NCBI GenBank assembly: GCA_019649035.1
Contig: BMAT01003616.1
Coordinates: forward strand, 68,886-97,590
Source of the DNA: Elysia marginata
Taxonomy: Eukaryota; Mollusca; Gastropoda; Plakobranchidae
DNA length: 28,705 bases
Direction of reading: 5' to 3'
In this document: positions 9,617 through 21,231 of the stretch, in pieces
Position numbering within the stretch: the stretch's first letter is position 1
How the letters are laid out: the number at the start of each line of letters is the position of its first letter
The notes under the pieces: model-generated
Seen by the model: only the letters and a program-made list of their open reading frames with translations
Database searches by the model: none
Told to the model about the DNA's origin: nothing
Translations under genes and position numbers: made by a program

Positions 9617-12017
9617 TGACCGAAACAGGTGGTGTCTCGGAAAGATCTTGTAATGCAAATTACGGGGCAAGCTGTTTTGTCAGAAAGCAACCAGTCTTAT
9701 TTGTTAATCCTGTATAACTTTTCCTAAAAGATATGTTCACAAAAAGTTAGGTAAATTTAAAAAATATAGTAAACATGATAATACTTTGTGACTACTCTTT
9801 ACTATAAATCACATGGAAAAAATCATCCCAATTTGTATGAAGTGAAGAGGATGATACTATTAAAAGTACATACCCTATTCCACATTTGAAATTTTCTTAC
9901 ATAGGAAAGTAAAGTTTTAACTAGCATCCGAAGATTTCAACCTTTAAAACTATATTCAAAAGGGTCCTACTATAAGATAAAAATAAGGGGATGCCGATAT
10001 TCGTTGATCACATAGTTATATAATCTTTCTTTTGTATGTGCGAAAAGGTCACATCTTTGATAGTTACTTCCTGTTCACTAACAATTTTACACAGTAAAAA
10101 GTCACTTTAGTTTGTATCTAATGTTCAGTTAAGCATCATTAACTGTTCAAATATTTATTATTGTTACATCACAAACATTATAAAACATCTTCGCAGTCTC
10201 CCTAAATCCTGTTCCAAAGCTATATTATACTCTTTCTCTGTCTGTCTGTCTGTCTGTCTCTCTTTATATAAATATATATATATATCTGTCTCTCTTCCTC
10301 TGTCTTTTTTCCTCTGCCTCTCTTTACCCTAAAGATAGATCATAGAAATTTGAAAAAATAACTGTAAAGTTATTTGATTGAAAAACAGAGTAAATCTAAA
10401 GAAACCCATATGGAATAATTTTTCAGTACACTGCCTGTTTGTTACCATTCAGAAGAAATTAAGCTGAGATTTGAGCCTACTACTACAACACCATAGATCT
10501 TGGTTAACAACCCTCTCTGTCTTCATCATTTGGTGATATATATATATATGACTCGTGTCTCCTCAAAACCTCATTTTTATCAATTTCGCTGTTCCTTCAG
10601 CCACCATGCAATGATGTTGATATACAAACTATTAAGCATTGGTCGTATTGGTGTACGGGACTTTATAATGAAAAATACAAAAATGTAGCTTTCATTTTCT
10701 TCTGGCAATAAGGTTGCTAAAATTGTTGACTTATTACTCTGTCTGTCTGTCTCTATTCTCTCTTTCTCCCTCATTACAATTCTCTAACCCACATTGTAAG
10801 AGACGCTCTTAATCCGACTCTCTTTTTTCTCTGTCTCTAGCTCTCTTATTCTTCTTTTGTATTATCCCTCTTTCTCTTTTATCTTCTCATGAAGTCATTC
10901 ATCGTCTTCTCCCTCACTCTCTCTCTCTCTCTTATCCTCTCTCTCTCTTACCCTCTCCCTCTCTATGTGTGTGTGTCGGTGTTGTCTGCACCTTTCAATC
11001 TTTCTCACTCCCCAGTGTGTATTTTTTTCTTGCCTCTTTGCCAGGCTGATGTTAAAACTTGTCTCTTTTGACTTCTTCATATTGTTTTTACTGCTACTAG
11101 TGAATAAAGTTGCCTCATTGAATTAAAAAAAAAATCAAAGCATGTTTCATTTTATCGAATCAGCTAACTTTTACACACGCACAAATAATACAAAGGACAT
11201 TTTTAACGTCTTATGTTAGTAGATGTGAACAAACTTGTATTTGACTCTGATAGAAAAATCCGATGCTCTTAAAAGTAATTTATCAATTGACACTTAAATG
11301 TTTTTGAAGGCATGCTTAAAAAGTATAAAAAAAAATACGCCAACTTAAGACTCTAAGGACAACATAAGTTAGAGGTGAAATTTCAAGACCCTCTCCAAAA
11401 CCTTCCGACTCACACAGATTTATACAAGCTTGTTTTTCTTTATAGCAAGTGTATTAGGTCTCCCAGCACCTCAGCTAAAGCCGGTTTCACAGTATGGCGC
11501 GTTTCCCGCACGGAAGACTCGAAAGGGGCTCTTGGCCGGAGACCGCTTTTTTCACATAGATCTAGTTCAGCTCTCCTATATGAAAGGGTGTAGGAGATTC
11601 AGTCCAGAGACGTCCTTGGGTCTTTTGTTTGGGATACGCATCATATGAATCGGTCTTTAACTTCAGCAGCTCGATTCAGTTATTTTCTGTTCTCTGGATA
11701 CTATAGTTAAAGTTATTATTATTTTTTTTCATACAATTATGGTTTGGTCATCCTAGTTTTCTATTTCGGAAAGATAGAGATAGAGAGAATCAGTTAGAGA
11801 GAGGGAGGAAGATTGAGGGTCAGGAGGGTCAGGAAATAGGATGGTGAGGGTAGCACTTGCATTTATATTATTTATTATTTTTATTTTAGCAAGACAGTGA
11901 TTTTGGATGGATTCATGAACCGTAAAATGAGAATAGGTATTTTTTTATACTCGTTCTATATCCTTCTTTCTTTTTTTCCGATGCCATCAGGAGAACCGGA
12001 CTAAAGTTTCACGTTGC
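9617..12017. other. Non-coding stretch with CT-rich microsatellites
   Basis: A CTGT run lies at about 10238-10262, followed by a TA run (10268-10282). Another CTGT run is near 10736, and CT-rich sequence covers about 10895-10970. Frames across the CT tracts encode Leu-Ser repeats and are artefacts. A GC-richer patch at about 11440-11650 is described under findings. GA-rich sequence lies near 11770-11830. I see no gene. Confidence 0.6.
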
Positions 12018-12300
12018 TATTCATTCACTTTCAACACAGTGATTCATTATGGTGGAACTATCTGTTCCACATGAAAGCAGAATAAAACAGGCCAATTACC
12101 AATATATAAGAACAATATCTGGACTTGACCAGAGAAAAATGAGAACCTGGTTTCAAGGCTAAGATACTGCCGGTAGAGATCGAACAAATTCTCAAGAATC
12201 GGCAACAAAAGGACCGAGGCCTTAAAACTACTCGACGATACAGCAGTGAAAAGTTCTCGTTGGATTTGGAGATAGAGAAATGCGTAATTGCTTCATAAGG
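12018..12300 (+). mobile_element. Relic of a retroelement C-terminal domain (ELTVP...SSRWIW type)
   Basis: Plus-strand frames give FIMVELSVPHESRIKQAN near 12045-12095, a PVEI piece near 12170, and KSSRWIW near 12250-12270. In invertebrate and fish retroelement proteins that I know, the final domain runs in this order: a VELTVPxE block, a VEVGxRG block and an AEKSSxWIW block. The E-x-T/S-V-P core may belong to a nuclease-like fold. The copy is broken in several places and clearly old. I cannot name the element family. The mariner at 12352 begins 52 bases downstream. Confidence 0.42.
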
Positions 12301-12349
12301 AATAAAAATGCTCTTATCCTGAGGACAGCTGTTACTAGTTCTTGGACAC

Positions 12350-13686
12350 TACGAGGGTGGATCATTAAGTAATGAGAGTGATCTTCCTGTTTTTAAATGC
12401 GCGACCTTTGGTAGTCATGTCATATATGAAAATGATCATAAGCTTGTGTACTTTAAAAACAAATTAATGAAAATATTCCTTGTGACGTTGTCACTATCCA
12501 TTTTATGATGTCATGAAAACATGCGGTGAATAGCTCTGCAGCAATCAAGATGGAGTTGACTATTGAAAAGATGCGATTCTACATTTTTATGCGCTGTAAA
12601 CTTGGTGAATTCGCAAAGCTAATCCATGAAACTTTGCAGACTGTCTGTAGGCACTGTTCCTGTTTTTATCAAACTGTTTGCCGTTGGGTAAAGGAATTCA
12701 ATGAAGGTAAAGAATCACTTTCTGATTGCCCTCGTCCCGGGCGACCAAAATCATGTGTGAACGAGCAGATTATTGCTTCTATTTAGACATTGATGAAGAT
12801 CCGCATATCTCTGTGCGAGAATTAAGCGACACTAACGGCCTTTCGTATGGTACATTTCATACCGTCATAACTGAACATCTCCGTATGAAAAAGGTATGTG
12901 CCCGAGGGATACCCCATTTGTTAACGGTTGATCAAAAGAGAGAGAGGGTTCGTTGTGCAACGGAATTGCTGAATATGTTTTTAACCGGATGGCCCTAAAA
13001 GGCTTTCCGACATCGTCAAAGGTGATGAAACTTGGTTCCCCTTCTTTATCAACCCACCGAAACGCCTCAATCGCATGTGGCTAGATGGGCAAGGAGACAG
13101 ACCCGTCCTGTTGCGTCCAGGATTTCAAAGCTTACAGAGAATAATCACGGTATTCTTCAATTACAGTGGCCCACTTGTAGTTGACATTTTGCCTCAAGAC
13201 ACTACAATAACTGCCACATATTATGTCCAGAATGTGCTTTCCCAGGTGAAATCAGCAATTAATGAGCAGCGACAAAAGGTTAGCACCTCCAGGACCTTGC
13301 TTTTTCATGACAATGCAGAATCTCATAAAGCAATCGCCACAACTCAGTCACTGCGGGAGCTAGGAATTCAAGTCTTGCCCCACCCCGCCTACAGTACCGA
13401 CTTTGCACCATGTGACTTCTGGTTGTTTCTGATTATGAAGGACAGGCTAGCTGGACGGAAGTTTGACCGCATTCAAGACTTCGCAAAAGCAGTGAATTCA
13501 GAGCTGCGGACCATACCGGAAGAAGACTACCAAGGCGTGTTCCGGAAGTGGCAGATCAGGCTGAAACGTTGCATACGGAGCCATGGAAAGTATTTTGAAG
13601 GACTGCGTAAGTTTCATGTACGTATCATTAACAGTTTAGAGAATACAGAGCAACTCTCAAAACATAATTATTGATCCACCCTCGTA
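12350..13686 (+). mobile_element. Complete mariner element with terminal inverted repeats and TA duplication
   Basis: The element spans 12352-13684 (1333 bases), the usual mariner size. Its left end, CGAGGGTGGATCA, recurs in inverted form at the right end, TGATCCACCCTCG. The match is perfect for 13 bases and is 17 of the first 20. TA flanks both ends (12350-12351 and 13685-13686), the target duplication expected of Tc1/mariner insertion. The transposase gene fills most of the interior, and its stop codon lies just inside the right repeat. Both ends are intact, so the copy could in principle be mobilised by a related transposase supplied elsewhere. That last point is inference. Confidence 0.93.
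12550..13674 (+). pseudogene. Mariner transposase, SETMAR-like DD34D type, two frameshifts
   Basis: The transposase of the element at 12352-13684, which would bind its inverted repeats and cut and paste it at TA. ATG at 12550 opens MELTIEKMRFYIF, the usual start of this subfamily. Domains in order: a first helix-turn-helix (about residues 3-50, ending TVCRWVKEFNEG); the linker CPRPGRPKS; a second helix-turn-helix (DPHISVREL to MKKVCARGIPHLL); then the catalytic core. The triad is D in GDETW (13024-13026), D in LFHDN (13309-13311) and D in PCDFW (13414-13416), with 34 residues between the last two, so DD34D. The family motif WVPHxL is degraded to GIPHLL, and YSPDLAP to YSTDFAP. The reading frame changes near 12780-12795 and again near 12978-12985, so no complete protein is made. 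About 375 codons overall, with a C-terminal extension compared with the roughly 345-residue norm. Confidence 0.92.
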
Positions 13687-14488
13687 AATCTGTAAATCTG
13701 GTTTGATTTTCAAAAGACTCGTGAATGAAATAGAGGGGCAGGGAGGCATCTGGTAGTCATGACCTAGAAGTGGCTCGACCCCCTCTTAGAGTTGAGGAAT
13801 TAAAGAGGTGGGTAACATAAGGGGAAGGGGCTTTCTTCACTGAGGACTTCCTGCTATGTAGCATCCGATTCGGTTTTTACTCCCTTACTCGATCTTCACC
13901 TTTTTCTCCTATCCCTGTTTTTTTCTCTTACCTACATCTGCATTTATTTATTATTAGCATTTTCGTTACAAAGTGTCTTCTAATGTAAGTGGTTAACATG
14001 CCTTTTGCACCAAAAGCGGCCTTTCTTTGTGCAAAAAGAAAACCATAGAACGAAAACCATTATGTCAACATAGGGACGAAACCAAACATTTTATCCAAAC
14101 CTGAAGAAAACCTGAAACTGGAAATGATTGGTAAAAAGCCAGACGCATATGATGAGATATTACAGACTTTAAGCAGCAACACGTGAGTATGACGCGAACG
14201 TCTGTGGCGTCTATTTTTAGAAACTGGTTTCATTATTTTTATAGTTTCCTCAATCTGCTTTCCCGATTTTCACGTACGCGTAGTGCGACACGGTGCGTGT
14301 GCTAAAGGTCTCTATTTTTGTTGCGCTAACGAATCGATTGACGTCACGATAGTAATAGGATTGGGTAGATTTTTTAACTTATGGCTAAAAGTTTGATCAA
14401 CTTTTTTGCTAGTAATTAGGAAGCAGAAAAATTTATTTCCAAAATGGTTTGATAACGTCGATATGATTACAACTATTATTCCTACAGA
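13687..14488. other. Non-coding stretch, no gene recognised
   Basis: No open frame of note, no transposon ends and no RNA gene. A TGACGTCA octamer at 14339-14346 is expected by chance at about this frequency and is not called as a site. Confidence 0.6.
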
Positions 14489-14551
<63 letters not shown>

Positions 14552-14576
14552 TACTACTACTACGACTACTACTACT
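14489..14576. repeat. ACT/CTA triplet microsatellite
   Basis: About 29 units of a CTA-type triplet with two interruptions (TTCTA and CGACT). It is the complementary motif of the AGT tract at 1-80. Frames across it give poly-Thr on the plus strand and poly-Ser on the minus strand. These are artefacts of the repeat. Confidence 0.95.
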
Positions 14577-17249
14577 GCAAGTGATAATGATGATCAAAGG
14601 ACGAACAAACTGGTAAAACTTCAACAATGTAGAGGTTATCCAAGGAGAGAGAAAGGGGAGGAATGCCCGATGATGATCCGAGCGAGAACGATCGCGTGTA
14701 CCTAAATATTTAGGAAGACTGGGCAATTGCCTCGTCCTTTACCTGACCTCAGCGATGGGAGTGGTCGATGAGAGGCTGTCATTACCTGGTGGAGCCTACT
14801 ATCAGCTACGGTCATAGGTAATAGAGTGGGCTATGGCTTGCTGTTATGTGACGACAAGTGGAGAGTGAATTACGATTTTTTGTGTTAGTGGAGGGGATGG
14901 TAGATGTATGAAAAGACATAGTGGGTAAAAGTAAGAATGAATTTTTATAAGTGTTGGATAAGATTTTAGATGCTAAAGCAAAGCAACAAAGTGAAAGTCG
15001 AAACGAAAATTTGTGAGTTATACTATAAAAAGAGACACACGAAGCAAAGTAATTCAGGATATTTATTAAAACTTTTGCTAAATAAATTTTCATAATTTCT
15101 TTTGCACTATGTTCAGTATAGTTAAAACATCCCGTGGGATAACGTGCAGTAATTAATGGAGAACTTTTAGAGCACTTGGGCTTGATATTGAGAGGAAAGA
15201 CGAACAAGCTTTGTGTAATGCTCATAAAAAATCCTGTTATACTTGTTGCAAGAGTTCCAAAAGTTTGTCAGCTTTTTACATTGTAAAAGTTTCAGCTCTC
15301 GAAAGTTTCCTCAGAAGGCCTAGATCTATACGGTGCCAACTATGCCAAACGGACATATCAGAAGTTTTTGTTCAGCTTCAAAATTAATAACTTCTTACTA
15401 GCAAATGAACCTGGAACAACTCGTTCGAGTAATCTGTTTGTTTCTTTGATAATAGACGTTAGCGACACGAAGGTTATACTATGAAGAAGAGGTGGGGGCT
15501 GAGGGAGTTTGGCGGAAAGTAAAAGGTCAAATTAACTTGATCTTCCTGCCTCTAAAGTATCGCACGTCGTGAAACGCCCCAAACCTCTGCGTGTTTACGT
15601 CAAGAACTTTTTTTTTAAGATCAGCAGTTAGAGCTAATAGGATTAAATTTAGTGGATGTGTGGGCAATTGGGCGTGTGTGTCTGTGTGTGGGATACCCGA
15701 TTGCTCTAGTGCATAAGCATTTGGGGCGTATAATATGCTGTGAACTTTTGCTTTTCATACTAGAAATCCTTTCTGCTCAGTTATCAAACGAGATTACATT
15801 TCTGTGTACATTGCGAAAGCCAAAACCAATTCCCTCTTAGTTTGAGGATTACACATGGGTACAAATATTCAATTGAGTTTTTCTAAAGCATCAAACTTAA
15901 GCGTCGGAAAAAAATTTTAAGTGCAACTATACGCATTTTGACATTCTCAAAGACTAGTGCGTAGCAAAAAGCTCTATGCGTTTTTTCAATTAAAATATAT
16001 TGCGTTTCAATGCAGGGTCTAGCAAAGTATTTTAGTACAGTGAAATTTCTTGAATATAGATCAGATTTATTGCATTATATAGGGATTTTTTATTGGATTT
16101 AGCACTCAAATGATTTAGTTTTTTTTTCATATGTTTATGTTTTCTACTGATATCTTACTATATACCTTTGTCTTTGTTTAGCGTTTTTGCCTTGGCAATC
16201 CGCTCTTACTGACATCACGGTTTACATTAAGTCAACCACGCTGTGTTTTGATCCATTATATTTGCGGGAAATTTTGATCTTTAGAATACCAAGGCATATT
16301 TCTGAACATGATTTTTTGGCTGGTATTCTGATACTTAATTTGCTGTTCTCGGTTTCCTTGTGATACAATCTGATCTTGCCACATAGTACATGTTTGTTTT
16401 CTCCTCAATTTTAATAACTACTTACAGCTAGTAAGCTTACCTCGGATTCTTACCTTGGTTCTTTAAAATTCACTCTTTTCATCTTGCATAGATATGAAAT
16501 ATCTGACGTCTCTGATCCTCCGAACGGCATAATATCCTGAAAACGGCTTCCACCTTTAAAAAGGGAAGACAACTTGACATGCGAAGTCTAGAGGTTCTAA
16601 GGCTAAAAAGTAAGAAAACGTGTTACGTAAAGCCTAAAAAGAAACAAACATACGCTCAAAACCTAAGTTAGAACTAGGCCTAACCCAGTCACTAAATCAA
16701 GGTATCCATCTTCTGTTTCTAGCTCTAAAATTAGATCATCTAAATTTATTTCTCGATCCAAGTCAAATTTTTAAATATTTAATCTAGTTTTCGTATCTAT
16801 ATCTAACTTAGATTCTAAAGAATTCAACAAGCGAAATTGTAAGAGGGCAAAACTATAATAATTATTTATTTACGTATGTTATCCCGACTACTATTTTTGA
16901 ATACTGTAAAAGTTAAGGATCATAATAGAGGGGGTAAACAATGCCGCATTAATCTGATATCGCGCTTTATTTAAACACTCTAGAGTAGACTGAATGTTTT
17001 CCGAATATCTGGATTATGCAACGTCAAAACGGACTTATCGATGATTGCTAACAACTTTTCGTCATCAGACCCATATATTTTAGATATTACTCAGGTGCAA
17101 GTAACTGGAGCTAAAAGGATACTCTGTGTGCATCATTAAAAGTTTAATAAGACTTTCATCTCTAAAATTTCCAAATTTTCGAATGTAGAAATTTCCGAGA
17201 AAAAAGCATACTAAGTTTTAAAATTTTCACTATCTAATTTCATGTTGTT
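14577..17249. other. Non-coding stretch, no gene recognised
   Basis: AT-rich DNA. A minus-strand frame of 137 codons (14812-15225) is the longest in the region, but it shows no domain or signal that I recognise and is rich in Ser, Thr and Leu as random AT-rich frames are. AGGCCT palindromes lie near 15318 and 16677, the first joined to an AGATCT unit. I see no transposon ends or RNA genes. Confidence 0.55.
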
Positions 17250-17334
17250 TTCTTCTTCTTCTTCTTCTTCTTCTTCTTCTTCTTCTTCTTCTTCTTTTTC
17301 TTCTTCTTCTTCTTCTTCTTCTTTTCCTTTCTTT
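17250..17334. repeat. TTC triplet microsatellite (polypyrimidine, mirror-symmetric)
   Basis: An almost pure TTC tract of about 80 bases with one longer T run inside, followed by CTTTTCCTTTCTTT. The plus strand is pyrimidine-only for the whole tract. GAA/TTC repeats of this kind can form triplex structures in other systems. Nothing here shows that this one does. Confidence 0.95.
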
Positions 17335-18577
17335 ATTTCTCTCTTTCTTTAACCGGACTCTTCAAAGTACCTACCTAGAGTTATCTAGCTTCTTGCCCAC
17401 TGAGACATCGTTCGACCATCAGATAATGTCAGTGTAGTTGTCTCTACTCTACCATTACCTATCACGTTCAGCTGACCTTCTTTTCATCATTGTGTTACTG
17501 CTACCCCGTTATCGATCGCCAAGAACGATCAATCCTCCTGGACAGTAAATTAATAAGGTTTGGGAACAATTACTGCCCCTGCGGCCGCTCTTCCGAGTCC
17601 AGATAGTGCCAACTTTATTGTGACATCACTTAAACCCCCAGTTTTCATTTTTTTCAATTTGGCCTTCTTTTCTTATAACTTCAAGGAAAAACCGCAACTG
17701 AAAACGAGAATAGTTACATTAAACCACATTGCAGCGTTAAACCATGTAAATGAGCTAATCACTGATTGGAGTTATTTATTATTAGTATAAAAAGTGTGTC
17801 GCTAAACATTGACAAAGTTGTCGTCTTTAAGAATCTAGAACAGTTTCAGCTTGATCAAGTAGTCAGAATCTTTTCATGCCCATCCAAAATTAAAAATTTA
17901 AGACAAAAAAATTTGATTATGCTCGTTCTTCCTCTGACGCATCTAACTAGTTTCTCATAATTATATTAAAAATTATAAAAATGAAAGGAGACGATTCGAT
18001 TGAATTTCAATACAGCTTAGGTTAAACCAGCTTACAGGGCTATCAATAATTTAATATGGGGAAAATGACGTTAGTTGCAACGGGAAATAAAAGCAGAAAA
18101 AATAAAAGAAACTAAAAACACATGATACAAAATCTTCACTTAAAATTCTAAACAATTTATTATTTAGTTTATGTAAATCTGCATGTGTATTTTATTTTTA
18201 ATAACCCTTATCCTTTGACTGCTGTTTTTCAACCATGTTTTCAAGTTTTTATCCTCTCTAAATTGCTCTCCTTCTCTCTCCTTCACTCATTTTCTCCCCC
18301 CTCTCTCTTATTGCCTAATACTTTGTCTCATTATTTCGTGTGTTAATTAAATTACATAAGCCTTCCTTTAATTCTTTCTCTTATCCTTGGCATATTTCTC
18401 TATAAATCATCACTAGTAACTGTTTTCATCCGTAGGCTACTTAATGTTCTTTGATCTTGGCTCTAAATGCCCAAATCTCTTTTTTTCTAATTTCTGATCT
18501 CCACTTGTTCAAAAGTTAAAGTTCTGTCTACCTTCATCTCACCTTTTTGTTTGATTTATCCGTTTTTCCTCCTTGGC

Positions 18578-18581
<4 letters not shown>
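17335..18581. other. Non-coding stretch, no gene recognised
   Basis: AT-rich sequence with pyrimidine-rich patches near 18240-18310. The open frames at 17560-17790 and 17766-17960 are under 80 codons and show no recognised domain. Confidence 0.6.
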
Positions 18582-18636
<55 letters not shown>

Positions 18637-18692
18637 ACACACACACACACACTCTCTCGTCTGTGTGTGTGTCGCTCTGTCTCTGTCTTTGT
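18582..18692. repeat. Compound CT-CA-GT microsatellite
   Basis: A CT tract (18582-18636) runs directly into a CA tract (to about 18652). After a ten-base spacer of CT type a short GT tract follows (about 18662-18672), and then CT-rich sequence. The CA and GT parts are complementary and could fold back on each other. Leu-Ser repeat frames across the tract are artefacts. Confidence 0.93.
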
Positions 18693-21167
18693 GACTTTCT
18701 CGAGTGTTGTCTTTGCCTCTCTACTAACCAATTACTCCATAGTATACTGTTGTCGACTCTATACGACTATTTTTATTTTGAAGGAATCATTGGAAAGCTA
18801 ACATAACCATCTCTTCACCCGAGAGGATATATAGCAAAAAAAGTGTTGAGACTATACTGAATAGTAACTCTACAAGTAACCCAAGCGAGGTAACCGAAGT
18901 AAAATTCAAAGCCAACTCAACAACATATTAGAATATATAGGTCCATGATGTCGAGAGAAAAACCTTGCTGGCTGGTTTTTGAAAAAGAAGATTGACAACG
19001 TGAAACTCGAAATGTCGCCTGTCACATGCTAATTCATACGCTGATTGTTGAAACATTATGTTCTTATTATTATGGTTGGGAATCGTGGATCGGTCGAATT
19101 TGACACCAGCAATTATTAGTTAATGTTCAGTGTTAAAAAATGTCACATTTTTGGACTATGAGCCGTTCAAAGAAAGACTATAGTATACAGAGCGATTCCG
19201 GAAAGGACAAGAAGACAGACGTATACGGTAAAGAAGTAAGGAAACTTAGGAAAAAGATATCATTATGAAAATAAAAGCTAGGAGGGCAGGATTAGATTGA
19301 ATACTAAACTACCCAAAGCCGCTCTGACGATGAATTTACCATAACGACTCTAATACGTCTAGCGACCAACGCGAAATAGTCAGGTGTCGTAACGTTTTAG
19401 TTGAGACAAAGTTTTTCAAAAGCAGCTTTTTTTTCCTTTCAAGGTTTTAGATTACCGAAAAGGCCTAATATTTTTATCATAACCTGATAAAGTCATGTGG
19501 CATTCAATATATGAAAGCTGACATAAAGACATTGTTCAAACTGTCAACACATATGTAGAAGAAAATAATTGCGGCACCCAGTTCATTTGGACTGATCTGT
19601 TTGAAAGATATACGAGTACTATAATTTTAATGAAGGATCTGAAACACATTTTGCGACCATTTTTTCACGATGTCCTTAAAATAACCTCAAATATATCATG
19701 GTATGATGACATAGAGTTCCTATTAATTGCTTTTACTTTTGCATAACAAGACATCAATTCAATACGCCTCATGTATTGTTTTTATTTCTTAGATTCTGCA
19801 GTCTATGAGTATTTGTAGGGTTTTCCACATATGTCATAAAATTTGCTCTCTCCTGTTGCGTTTCATGTCCATTTTAGATTGAATTATCTTATCACCAATA
19901 CCAGTGCATCGTTACTCAGGTGGTGATCTTCCAAGATTCGTGCTCAGTGTTCCATCATCAGTTTTGTGTTTATAATATTGGACCAGAGAGACTATGGCGA
20001 CAAGAGAGCTAAGTTTTGTTTCAAACCAGAAGCAAAACGCATTCCGGTCTTCCAAAGTAAGCTAAGTACACTAGGGCTACCGCGCCTGCAGCACTCAATA
20101 CATTATGTACGTTGAATAAAAGGGCTGGTCAGTGGAACTTCAATGATGCTCGGCTTTTGACTCAAGTTCTAGAAATAAGAGACCCGGTTTAACCGTTTTC
20201 TAGGTTCCTCGTAGTAGATGGGAAAAGTTCATTATACTTTTTTCTAAACATAATTCCTTTTTTCAGATAACAAAAAAAAGGACTTCAGGCTTGTATTTGT
20301 CGATTTCGAACTCATTGTGTCAGATCAGACCGCATAAAAATACGAGCGAGTGCCAGCTTATACGGAATAAAAAGACCACAAGACGTGTGGGGAAGATAAG
20401 AAAATGTTTTACTGATATTGGTTTCACTTGTTACTCATAGTTAAGCAGTAGAAACTATATTTTATGCATTAACCATATGATTAAAAAAAAACTTGCATAC
20501 AATCTGGGTTTAATGGGAAATCTACTGAGCCAGTATGTCAGCTGCTAACTAGTTTCATGATGTTCTTCATAGATGTTTGTCGTATGTTTGTTTTTATTTT
20601 CTAAAAGATTAATCTAGATATGTATTGCGAAAATCAACATAACAAAAACAAATACCGAAAACATTATTTTTCTATAAAATCTGATTTCGAAATATGGGCC
20701 AAAACTCTTAGTGATTTCGTCCGTTTCTCTTAAAAAAGCTCAGCGACCCAGTCTGTTGAACTAAGCTGAGGCATGGCCCAATCCCGATCTTAATCTCAGA
20801 AATCAACAAACGCCATCTTAAAACTAGGTTATCGCCAAATGATGTCGAGGCTTTCCCTCTTTAATCTAATCCCACTGACGACTATCAGCCTCCTCCCTCT
20901 CCCCCTTCTATCTATATTTCTTCCCCCATCCTCTCACGCTCTCCGATCCCACCATCACCCCGACCAGAGTGGGAGTTTGGAGCTGGAAAACTTGGTGGTT
21001 TCCTGAAGATGTGATTGCTCATTCCACTCGGTAGCTCCTAACTTCTACATCTAGAACTGCTCACTCGCCCATCACAGTCAAAGAGGTTCCCTCCGTTTGC
21101 CTGCTTAGGCCTGTCTGACTGTGTTTATCACTGTCTTTACTTCTTTCTCTTACTATTTTGCTTCTAT

Positions 21168-21168
<1 letters not shown>
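18693..21168. other. Non-coding stretch, no gene recognised
   Basis: About 2.5 kb without an open frame worth naming on either strand. An AGGCCT palindrome lies near 19464. A pyrimidine-rich patch lies at 20880-20960. I see no transposon ends, LINE motif or RNA gene. Confidence 0.6.
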
Positions 21169-21218
<50 letters not shown>

Positions 21219-21231
21219 CTTTTTCTCTCTC
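21169..21231. repeat. CT microsatellite with T-rich end
   Basis: A run of about 21 CT units passes into T-rich pyrimidine sequence and then mixed CT-rich sequence to about 21300. The minus-strand frame of Arg-Glu repeats (21061-21390) comes from this tract and is not a gene. Confidence 0.93.

Noticed and set aside
14406-14726. Poly-Thr frame (plus) and poly-Ser frame (minus)
   Set aside because: Direct translation of the ACT/CTA triplet repeat, with no flanking domain.
14812-15225. 137-codon minus-strand frame as a possible gene
   Set aside because: Although the longest unexplained frame in the surrounding 2.7 kb, it shows no domain, no clear signal peptide and a composition typical of chance frames.
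18547-18806. Open frames encoding long Leu-Ser repeats
   Set aside because: They are produced by the CT microsatellite in two frames and lack any other protein-like sequence.
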